Shown here: one piece after another, positions 25,480 to 34,700 of the stretch
Layout: the number at the start of each line of letters is the position of its first letter
How positions within the stretch are numbered: the first letter of the stretch is position 1
Translations under genes and position numbers: made by a program
Notes under the pieces: model-generated
What the model was told of the DNA's origin: nothing
The model's input: the letters and a program-made list of their open reading frames with translations, nothing else
Database searches by the model: none
NCBI GenBank assembly: GCA_013397935.1
Contig: VZRN01004720.1
Location: 320,072-384,071 of the forward strand
DNA: 64,000 nucleotides
Direction of reading: 5' to 3'
Origin: Dasyornis broadbenti
Taxonomy: Eukaryota > Chordata > Aves > Passeriformes > Dasyornithidae

Positions 25480-26330
25480 ACTCCGACTGCCGCGCTGGGC
25501 TGTCCCCGGGCTGGCAGCTGCCGGGTGACGGGGCCGTGGCGGTGAGTGCGGCGCCGGGCCGGCGCCCAGGGGTTATCAGCAGCGGTGGCCGAGGCGGAAT
25601 TAGCGGGGCAGGGAAGTGGGGTAAGCAGAGCTCAGCTTCTTGGCATGTTTGCTTGTGCTAAACCTGCGGCATGAAAACTTTTCACAACAACACTCAGCGC
25701 TTGAAGCCTTCTTTGGCCGCGTGCACCCCGGCGGAGGGCGAGAGCCAGAGCTGGATTGTGCAAACAAACCGTGTCCACGGGCGGGATGGCCCGGAGATGG
25801 TGCTCAGGCCGAATGCACACCAAAGCAAAAGAGCTTTTCCTGACAGAAATGTAGGTCGCAGCATTTGGGGGCAACCACGCTTCCTAAGGGCTGCCCTGAG
25901 ATGGGGTCCCTGTGAGGGGACGCCCTGCGATGGGGGTGTCGGCAGCAGGGATGTGCTGTGATGGACCTGCCCTTCGGTGGGGGTTCCCCGCCATGCGGGA
26001 GCCCGGCTGCGGGGCCCCGTTTCCAGTCCCGGCTGCGGAGCTGCCGCTGCCCAGCGCGGTCTGGCACGGAGCGGCCGCGGGGCGGGTCCGGCCGCTGGCA
26101 GCGGGCGGGGAGTGGCCCCGGCCCGTTCCCGTTCCCGGGCGCCGGTCGCCCTCCAGCGGCCCCGCTGCGCCGCGCACCGGGCACGGAACGAGCCCTTCGC
26201 GGGCTACAATGAGCATCCCTGCCCGGTTCTGAGCTCCCCTGCCCGTCCCTGAGCTCCTCGTCGCTCTCCTGGGCTGCCCTGAGCTCTCCTGCCCGGCCCG
26301 GGAGCGTTGCAGGCGGGCTGGGGATGAGGA
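25480..26330. promoter_or_regulatory. CpG island downstream of CTTNBP2NL, candidate WNT2B promoter
   Basis: Dense CpG, GC-box-like GGGGCGGG (near 26083-26092) and a NotI-type GCGGCCGC context mark a clear CpG island about 1.5 kb past the CTTNBP2NL polyadenylation site. In human the next gene on the same strand, only a few kb away, is WNT2B. An alternative upstream WNT2B promoter at this spot would fit that synteny. No WNT2B coding sequence is visible: minus-strand frames here are Gly/Arg/Pro-rich without the hydrophobic signal peptide or the YIGALGARVICD block. The island is seen directly; the gene assignment is inferred. Confidence 0.5.
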
Positions 26331-27804
26331 GGTGCAGCCCCGGCACCGCCCAGGGGCAGCGGTGGCTCGGGACATCGCTCCCCAGACGCAGCCCCACACC
26401 CAGCAGTGCCTGCAGCCCCTGTGCAGAAGGTGCCAAGCCCCTAGGCCCCCTCTTTGCCCCACACAAATCCCTGGGCTCCCTCCTTGCCCTGCACAGACCC
26501 TTGGACCCCTCTCCGTAGCCCCCACAAACCCCCGGGTCCCTTCCTCGCCCGGCACAAACCCCGGGCTCCTCTCCTCGCCCCGCACACGCAGAAATCGAGC
26601 TGGCACGGATGCGTTTTAGGATGTGAAGGAATGCCTTGTGCCCAAGGAACTGAGTCCCTCTCCCCTGCACAGAACCGGGCTGCAAGCGGGCACCAGGACA
26701 AGGATCAGGGCTGGCTTCGGCTCATCCCACTGGAAACGGGCTCCAGCCTCACCCCATCCGGGCTGGGATAACGCCCGAGCTCAGCGCACACCGTGGCGTG
26801 TCGGAGGCACGAGGAGCCAGCACGGAGGTGTTTACCCAAGGGTTTGTCAGCATTCCAGGCTTGGGCAAGGACCTGCCACCGCCGCTGCTATAAAAAGCCA
26901 TCAGGGCTGTGACTGAGCCACACCAGCTCCTCCTGTTCCTGCCCGGGCAGGGCTCCTCACCTCCGGCTGTCCCAGGCAGGAAGCAGCACCAGTTTGGTGG
27001 CGTTTGGTTGGTAGCAGCACTGGCACGGCCTCGGGGATGTCATCAAGCCCGGAGAGACGAACAAAGAGCTTCTTCCCAGGCTGCTGCAAAACCTGTTCAA
27101 CACAATTGATGTGAAGATAAGAAAATCGGGTCACTGTTGAGGTACTTTAGGGAGACTCAGGAGCTGTGGGCAGGGAGGCACCTGGAGCAGCCGCAGCGCT
27201 CCAGGGCAAAGGGGTGATGGTTCTGCGCATGGACAGGCTGCACCCCAGACAAAGGGGCTTTTCCTGCAGCCAGGGTCTGTTCCCAGCTTTATCCTGTGAC
27301 ATACCTGAGCTACACTCCTCAGAGGCAGAGAGGGTTTCCAGGAGTAAGTCTGTGCCCTGCTTGAACCATCCACAGGGGCCTGGCACATCTCCTTCCCCGC
27401 AAGCCCCGAAGTGTTCATTCACGTCAGGTGTTATCCATTCGGTATCACAACACCACGGCAAAGAGGTACTGTAGGAAAAACTGGGTTTACTTATAAATAC
27501 CTAAAAGCCAGAGCAGTCTGGAGCATCCAGAGCTGTGCCACCTGAAGCACACTGCCCCAGGGAACCTCCCAACCTACGGCACCAGCAGCTGCAGGTGGGG
27601 GGAGATGGAGGAGCAATATGCTCAGGCTGCTGCAGCCAAAACTGCTCAGGACCCACTGCACTTCCAAGAAATCTGCTTCCTTCTGACATTTCAGAGCTTC
27701 CATTAGAGCTCCAGGTTCCAGGTGAGCACAGATGCCCAGTTGCCACCACCACGACGGTTTCCGGCTGGGCAGCCTCACCTCCAAACATTTCCTTAAGCAA
27801 TTTG
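26331..27804. other. Intergenic DNA between CpG island and CTTNBP2NL 3' end
   Basis: GC-rich and without a recognisable exon. It contains the 30-base minisatellite at 26445-26590. A TATA-like CTATAAAAAG lies at about 26888 on the plus strand, with no identified downstream gene. I see nothing else to annotate. Confidence 0.55.
26445..26590 (+). repeat. About 30-base minisatellite, 4-5 diverged units
   Basis: Units of 29-31 bases follow the pattern CTCC-TTGCCC-GCACAAACCC-GG, starting near 26445, 26475, 26505, 26536 and 26565. Reading through on the minus strand gives a Gly/Arg-rich repetitive peptide that accounts for the long open frame there. I regard that frame as an artefact of the tandem repeat rather than a gene. 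Confidence 0.8.
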
Positions 27805-27825
27805 CACATCTTAAAAATAAAATCC

Positions 27826-27831
27826 TTTATT
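27826..27831 (-). terminator. CTTNBP2NL: Polyadenylation signal AATAAA of CTTNBP2NL
   Basis: On the minus strand the sequence reads TATCAATAAAGGA, a canonical hexamer. A T-rich stretch and then a GT-containing segment (GATGTGC and GGAAATGTTTGGAGGTG) follow within about 50 bases, as expected of a cleavage site and downstream element. Cleavage would fall around 27805-27815. Weaker ATTAAA hexamers further upstream, near 27853 and 28111, could serve as alternative sites. Confidence 0.7.
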
Positions 27832-28904
27832 GATAATACGAATGTTTAACATGTTTAATGCCATCAGCTATAAAAATGATTAAAGACCTCAGCTTGGTAC
27901 ATTTGGCTTTACAAATTTACAGGTGTTAATGAATTAATACTAGTGTGATATGTTTTGCACTTCATTATACTCCATCAGCCAGTGACAAACTCTGCAACAA
28001 TGTCTGCTTAGGACACATGTGAGTTACAGAAGAAATATTTAGTTGCTTCCACACAGAATCTACATCAACAGTTAAATACTAACTCTAAATGTCTTACTGA
28101 ATTAGTTGGATCCATTTTAATCCCTTGTGCTTAGTTTCTTTCAGAAGTTAGTCTACTAGCAAAAATACATTCTTTTGCATACCCCCTTCCCATATTATAT
28201 TTTAGAAGAAACAGTACTCAGTGCATTTCCTATTAGACTTCATCATAGTATCTCTTTCTCTCTAGAGCTATCAATACAGAAAGGGGATAATACCAGTTGG
28301 ATTAATGTAAAAGCAAAGAAACTCATTAAAGCAGTGTACACAAAAGCCTTGCTTTTCAATCAGAAGGGATACATGGGCCAAAATCCATTTGCCCATCCAT
28401 TTTTACATTTACTCTCAGCAAGAGGCAAAAAAAACCTGCTGTGGATACTTAAAAAGTAATAAATGTGCTTCCAAAAGAGTCGCTGCCCATTCAGCTCTGG
28501 CTGCCTCTGTTTCGCTGCTGTTAGTGCACAGCCTGTTCCAGTGGATTAGGAACAACAGCCCATAATCCCACGACCGAAAAGGGTACTGCAAGGTCTGTGC
28601 GGTCACTCCAGCAACAGCTACCTCCAAGCAGCCCAGAACTCTTATGTCCTATGGAAGGAGGCCCAGAGCCCAAAGGAACCTCTCTGCCATGGACAGTTCC
28701 GCATCCTCCCATGGCACAGGGATCTTCCCCACAACAAAGGGGTTTTGTCCAAGGAGACAGTGAAAATTGACAAAGGAGAACGTGTCTCTGGCAGTGGAAG
28801 CTGTGCTCTGTGCAAACAGGACTCTGCAGCCGAGGGAAGTGCTCAGTGCTGGATGACACGGAGCAGCAAATCCAGTTTCTAAATTTAGGATCAGCTCACA
28901 TCCA

Positions 28905-28928
28905 ACCCCAAGATCATTAACTTGGGGT
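28905..28928 (-). other. Perfect hairpin in CTTNBP2NL 3'UTR
   Basis: Arms ACCCCAAG and CTTGGGGT are exact reverse complements around an eight-base AT-rich loop (ATCATTAA). In the transcript this could fold as a short stem-loop. No known element was recognised. Confidence 0.5.
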
Positions 28929-30281
28929 CGTGCTGTCAGCCCATGCCACTGATCTGTGGTGTTTGTCCTGTACTTCTCAGCGCAGTGACTCACAAAACCA
29001 CCGCGCTGCGCCCGCTGGTTTTCTTGCAGCAAATGTTTCTGCACAAGAACCAGCTGCTTCTCTTGGGTCCAAATACTTCTTCACACATATGATCTGTGTC
29101 AAACCTAGGTAATTCCTCACTGAGGAATTTTTAAAAGTCTCAGTGAATTGCCATGTTTTCTTCAGATGAGGCAGAAGAACAGATAAGTATTTCCCTAGTA
29201 CGCTGTGTGTTTAATATGTATGTGTGTGACACACACAGATCCACATATTCAATTCCACAGCAGCAATGATTTGGTTCCATAGTTGCAGCCAAGGAAAGCC
29301 AGCCATAGCTAGTGGGTAAAATCCAGGTCAGTCAGACTTAACTGACAGAGATGAGGAACTAAATTATTGCTTTTGTTTATAGACAAAGATCCCATGTCAC
29401 CATTGCAAAAAACCTGTATTGTACGGATGAGTTGGTTTTTTTTTTCAAGTAATAGTGAGATCTTTGCCAAGTAACAGAAAGACCCTTTTCTCAGAAGTTC
29501 TACACACAACAGGAGAATGCTTGAAGAGCTTGTAAATTCCAGATGATGCACCAAAACCCACAGTTTAGCCAGTTAAAACACACAGGCATTTCTGCAGGAA
29601 AGCAGAAAGAACTATATGGACGAGGAATACTGACAGAGAAGTCATCTGGATGATACTGCAACTAAATTTTACCCCAAGAAACTCTTGTGTGCTTCCTCTA
29701 ACAGCTGGGAGCCATGTCCTGAAGGACACAGCCTGGCTGGCTGCACCGCTCTGGTGGTCACCTTACAGAATTTGTAGCACATTTGCTAACTTAGCAAATG
29801 GAAAGAACTAAAAGGAAAACCAGTGTTGGTTTCAACATTCAGGACTCAGAAGAACTTGTTTCTGCAGCTAGATGTTCCCCACCTCACCTTTTCCCGAGAA
29901 TCACATTCATATTGCAGGCTTAGTTCAGGCACTTTTATAAAATGTTCATCTGGAGTAAAAAGTCTGCAAAAATTATTTCTGCATATTTTAAAAGTAGCAT
30001 TTCAGTCCCATTAGAGGTTGATAGGTCCCACCACGTGATTATGGTTATCTCTAATGATTTGACTGCTGCCATGAGATATTTAGAGCCTACTGTATAGCTG
30101 TAGTTAAGGTTTCTTCATAAACAAAAATATTTTCCTACCTATTAAAAAGAAAAAAAAATACTAAATGCTTTATACAGACAGAATCTGCTACTATGGAAAT
30201 AAATAACATGGAGTGGAAAAACAGTGTCTTAGCTCCAGGGTAAGCTAAGCTGCGGAATGTCACATTCCCAATTTCTGGAGA

Positions 30282-31760
30282 CTAGCTGCTGGTTGGCAGG
30301 AGGATCTCGAGGTCTTTGCCATTTGACACGACAGAGTTGTTAGAGCAGCTACTCGCCACGTCCATGGGGGCAGCCAGGGAGGAGGCCTGGGCAGAGGTTT
30401 TGGTTAGTGGAGCAGGAGCAGCAGGTGACTGAGCGAGGCCAGGTTTCTTCGGAGGAATGGGTGGAGGGTTCCCTCTCTCTGCTCTAGGAATGGTTGGTGA
30501 CTTAATTCCAGGTGACAAGGGGCTTAGAGGACTGGAAACCTTGACAGGGCTTGGAGAGTGACCAGATTCGGTTTTGGGGCTGACAGCATTTGCCAGGTTT
30601 CGATAGTCTGTGCCAAAAGGGGAGCTGTTAGGGGAGACAGGCTTGATGGGGCCCTGCTGGCTGGTGAATCTGGACAGCACCTGAGTGACCGTGTTGCGGG
30701 CCAGCTGCTTGGCTGCGGAGTTGTCTGCCAGGGTGGGAGACAAATCGCGGGAGGGTGGGCTCTGCAGGCCGCTTGACTGATGGTCCTGCTCTGCTTGAGA
30801 CTGGAACTTGTGCCGAGCTGCGTGGAAACGCTGGTTGATGCCCACCTGGTAGGAGGACTGGTAGCCGGGGCTGCTGGCAGAGGCTCCCACCAAGCGTTTA
30901 GTCAGCACTGGTGAGGAGCAGGGAGAAGGTGTCAGAGAGGAGGCAGCTGTGCTGCTGGGAGACAGGGACACCCCAGCAGGCGGGAGCTGGGACATCAGAT
31001 GCACCGGTGACTCCATTCTTACAGGAGAACTTCCATTCTCCACTGCATTTTCTGAGGCTGCAGCAGATTTCTCCCTTTGAACTTGGCTCTCTGCAGCATT
31101 TGTCTGCAGTAGCTCCCCACCTGTCTGCACGTCTGTGTCACAATGCCCATTAGATTTTGCATAGGAATGAACAGGAGTAGAGGGGCTGGCGAACACGGTG
31201 TGAACAGCTTTGCTGGTGCTGGCAGGGTTTGCTCGTTCTGCCTGCAGACACTCGGTCTGGCAGGACACAGATTTCACCGGGGGACTGTCAGTCGTGACCC
31301 CCCTGGATGTCACCGAGGGGCTTGGCTGCACAGGCTCGGAGGGACTGTGCTCCTGGCAAGAAGCCTCCAGCTCTTTCAGGGCTTTCTTCAGACATTCCAC
31401 CTCTTCTTTGAGTGCTTTTGTACGGTTTTCTTCTCTGTTCAGCTTGGCTTTCAGCTGCTCTCTTTCAATGTCAAACTCTGAGAGCTGCTTTTCTACTTGT
31501 GCTTCCATCTGCAAACCCCGCTTCCTCTTGGCTGCCAGCTCCTCTTCCAGTTTACTCACCTTGCTCTTCTCCTTTTCCAATTTCAAGCTCAGTTCTGCTG
31601 TCTTCTGCCCCTCTTCAGCTGCTTTGGCAGTGGCTTTCTTGCACTCCACAACAAGCATGGAAGACAGTTGCTTGTGGCGTGCCCTTTCCTCCTCCAACTG
31701 GCTTGACAGCTTCTTCTGTTCTTTTTCAAACTTTTTCACTTGGGATTTTTCAAACTCCAC
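30282..31760 (-). CDS. CTTNBP2NL: CTTNBP2NL terminal coding exon (residues 147-638)
   Basis: The acceptor TTAACTTCAG (minus strand, ending at 31761) precedes GTG GAG TTT. The first codon is therefore an internal valine, not a start. The exon carries 492 codons plus TAG. It encodes the second half of the coiled coil (EFEKSQVKKFEKEQKKLSSQ onwards), a variable Ser/Thr-rich linker, the conserved SSPGYQSSYQVGINQRFHAA block, the proline-rich PPPIPPKKP motif and the LPTSS end. A single large 3' exon is usual for this gene. No frameshift or in-frame stop is seen. Confidence 0.97.
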   Translation of the reverse strand: MEFEKSQVKKFEKEQKKLSSQLEEERARHKQLSSMLVVECKKATAKAAEEGQKTAELSLKLEKEKSKVSKLEEELAAKRKRGLQMEAQVEKQLSEFDIEREQLKAKLNREENRTKALKEEVECLKKALKELEASCQEHSPSEPVQPSPSVTSRGVTTDSPPVKSVSCQTECLQAERANPASTSKAVHTVFASPSTPVHSYAKSNGHCDTDVQTGGELLQTNAAESQVQREKSAAASENAVENGSSPVRMESPVHLMSQLPPAGVSLSPSSTAASSLTPSPCSSPVLTKRLVGASASSPGYQSSYQVGINQRFHAARHKFQSQAEQDHQSSGLQSPPSRDLSPTLADNSAAKQLARNTVTQVLSRFTSQQGPIKPVSPNSSPFGTDYRNLANAVSPKTESGHSPSPVKVSSPLSPLSPGIKSPTIPRAERGNPPPIPPKKPGLAQSPAAPAPLTKTSAQASSLAAPMDVASSCSNNSVVSNGKDLEILLPTSS

Positions 31761-34700
31761 CTGAAGTTAAGAACAAAAAGGATTGCAAGGGTACCATAAA
31801 ACCTCCTGAAAGTAAATTAAGGGCAACACCCCAAAAGGAAAGAGGGTTACTGTGGACCTTGGAGAAATTTCACAGTAAAAGATGACAATGGCTAAGAAAG
31901 ACATTATTGCCCCAGAAACCTGCAAGACAGTTTGGAACCGACTCAGCTTGCACACAGTAACAATTACTGCTTACTAGGAGTTCTATCCTTATGAAATTCA
32001 ATTGACCTTTAGTGAGATCTACACCCAGTCTGCCATGCACTGATGGAACAAGCAGAGCTTCCTTCCACCTCATTTGCCACACTTTGTCAGTTTGCCTTTT
32101 AAAGGCATTTAGGCTTTAAAATGCTGATGTGTTGTGTATGCTTAATGAAGGCCACAGCACTTGAGCAACAGAAAACAGTGGCTTAAATATTTATTAGCAT
32201 CTCTGAACAACACCCCCAGGAGATCTTCCATGACTTACTCTGAATTTTGTGTACTACAGAGCGCTGTGAATTGTAACTGCAGCTCTTCTCTTCAGAACTC
32301 CTCGGATTTCAGGCTGAAGTGAGATTTCAAAGCAATTGATTGTCTATCAATACCTTTTAGCACTGCTCATCTACCAAAACACTCTGAAAAATTTAAGGTT
32401 GTTTTTCCTGTCAAGATGCTAAAAGCTAGGAGTGCTCTACAGAGGGAGGCTCCTGCTACTCTTTCACCCCTGCCGAGTTCACCGCCCGGGAGCCCGGGGT
32501 TTCTGTGAGCAGCCCAAGTGGTACCTGCTGGGTGAGCCGCTCCCGCTCCTTCTCCAGCATGTAGGTGACATCATCACCCTCCGCCGTGTCCTGGGCGTGC
32601 CTCTGTCTCTCCTCCTCCAGGTCCAGGATCACCTGCCCAACAAACATCAGCCACTTCAACCTCCATGTGCCCTCACAGGCAGGGAGAGGTCAGTGCCCTC
32701 GTACACGTCCACAATGACATGGGACAGCAACCATGGCAGCCTCAGACACCCAAGTTCAACTCAAATCACAGAAAAGCAGCTTTTGGACAAGTTCAAAGCA
32801 TGTTGTTACCCGGTCAAATTGAGTTACTTGGTGAAAGAAGTTAGGAAAACAGAGCGGGGTTCCTGCTGCTCTTTCATCCTGGCTGAGTTCACCGCCCAGG
32901 AGCCCTGGCCATGACCAGTCCAAGTGGTACCTGCTGGGTGAGCTGGACTTCTGTTCATTTCATTATTAAATACCTCAACTGCACACTTTTCCTCCAGACT
33001 CTGCAATATCCTCGAGAAGTTCATGATATGAACGGTGCCCTCATCCCAGAATGGTTAGGGTTGGAAGGGATCTCTGGAGATGATCCAGCCCAAGCCCCTT
33101 GCCAAGGCAGGGTCACCTGGAGCAGGCTGCTGTCAGTCCAGGAGGGTTCTGAGTATCTGCAGGCAAGGAGAAGCCACAGCTCCTCCACAGCCTGTTCCAG
33201 TGCTCTGTCACCCTCAGAATAAGCCAGTTTTTCCTCATATTCAGCTGGAAATTCCTGTGCTTCAGTTTGTGCCTCTTGTCCCTTGAAACTCAGAATTTCC
33301 TGGCAGGCCCATCAATACAAACCCAAGCAGGAGCAGAGGTGCTGCATCCCAGAGACGCAGGGCACCAGCAACAAGACAGTCCCTGCTGTGGCTCCAGCAG
33401 TAATTCCCAAACAGATTCTCCCCAGTGCCTTTCAGGGATTTGAGGACTCCAGTGTAAAGTTTATTTTAAAGAACATTAATTTGTTCTTCCACTTAAGAAC
33501 AAGATGAGCTCTTGAAATGAAGCTGCTTCCCATAAGGACCCAGTGAAGGAGCTCCTTCAGCTTTAACACTGAATTACATGAATAATTGAAATGCTATTAA
33601 CTGAACAAAAAAGCCAGAATACAAACTTCCCAAGAGGCTCTGCTGTATCTCATCACCAAAACTAAGCTCTCCCAACACAGGCTCACCATGAATTAAGCAG
33701 CTCCTCAGTCTCCCTGCAATTTAAGCTTCCAAATAATACTTCAATATCATCAAGCATACAGGAAGCTTTTCACAGAAGTAGACAGGAAGAGGAAAAGGTG
33801 AAAACCTTCTAATTTTACTAGTATGATTTAGCTGGATATTTGGTTGAAAAGTGAAGCACAGCCTTGTTCTTACTTCTAGTGACTTCAGTTTTTGTGGAAG
33901 TGCAGTGTGACACATGGACCCTGCACTGCACGGTGTCAATACACACTAAATCCACGTCTGAAGGATCACAGCTGCTTCATTAAAGAGGCCAATGGCGCTG
34001 ACAAATGCTTTTGGTCACTCCATGCTTCCTTAGGGAAGCACAAGGAGGTGCTCTCACCTGGCACCAGCTTTTCAGTAACCACGGAGAACAAGTCCCAGGC
34101 AGAACAGTGATCCATCTGCTGGGAATTCCATCTTCCAGAAACTCTTCCTCACATTTTGGGAAGCATTATTCCTCCTAGCTGTAAGCTAGTTCCTTTCTGG
34201 TGTGTCCAAACACAAACATCTTGTGTATATTTCAAATTCTGGAATTATAACTAATTAGCTCACCAGCTCCTGATCTGGAGTGAGAAGTTTAAACAAAGGC
34301 GCAAAGTCCTTTCAGTTACCGCACCTCAGGACATTTCAGTGCTTTTACTGAAGTGACCATGTTATCAAAATGCAACTATTAACTTCTGCATGTCTCAACT
34401 GAGGCAAAACCTACCTTTCTGTGTCTGCTTTCCGCAGCAGCTAGTTGGGATAACATTCTTTCCTGCATATTCTTGCAGTGTTTCATCACCACTTTCAAAA
34501 TAGATAAAGGATTGGAGCATACTGGCTGCTTTTCAGCATGATTCCCCTCTTTCAGGGTCTCAAAATCTCTCTGCAAAGCCATCAGCGGATCACTGATGTT
34601 GTATTTCCCATAGCGTTCCTCAATGAACGTGTCCCTGTGCTGGGCCTGCAACACAAAAACAAATTTGCATTTTAATATACTTCAACCAGAAAACTAGCAA

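Larger units (their letters stand above)
27808..30281 (-). other. CTTNBP2NL: CTTNBP2NL 3' untranslated region
   Basis: About 2.47 kb of AT-rich sequence follows the TAG stop at 30284-30282 on the minus strand and ends shortly after an AATAAA signal. There is no open frame of note and no CR1 insertion, unlike the flanking DNA, which is consistent with a constrained 3'UTR. It contains a perfect 8-bp hairpin (28905-28928), a GTGTGTG/CACACAC inverted repeat near 29221-29237 and several ATTTA-type elements. The exact cleavage site is estimated from the signal position. Confidence 0.75.
32633..34414 (-). other. CTTNBP2NL intron between second and third coding exons
   Basis: The intron is 1782 bases, from donor AAG/GTAGGTTTT to acceptor TTGGGCAG. 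It contains copy 2 of the splice-site duplication (32851-32943) and an antisense CR1 fragment (33045-33295, antisense to the window and sense relative to the gene). I see no other coding exon in it. Confidence 0.9.

Noticed and set aside
25804..26685. 293-codon minus-strand open frame, considered as a WNT2B first exon or new gene
   Set aside because: It runs through a 30-base minisatellite and a CpG island, giving Gly/Arg/Pro-rich repetitive peptide. No signal peptide, no conserved WNT block and no splice structure.
1..27800. WNT2B coding exons on the minus strand
   Set aside because: None of the conserved WNT peptide blocks (such as YIGALGARVICD or the C-terminal Cys-rich region) appears in any frame.
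31210..31885. Plus-strand frames opposite the last CTTNBP2NL exon
   Set aside because: They mirror the heavily biased coiled-coil coding sequence (Lys/Glu codons read backwards as Phe/Leu/Ser) and are shadows of the real gene.
32931..33015. A complete duplicated copy of the third coding exon
   Set aside because: Only the last 13 exon bases are clearly copied. Further similarity (ILxxLEE) is weak, the length differs, the frame is shifted and no convincing acceptor precedes it.
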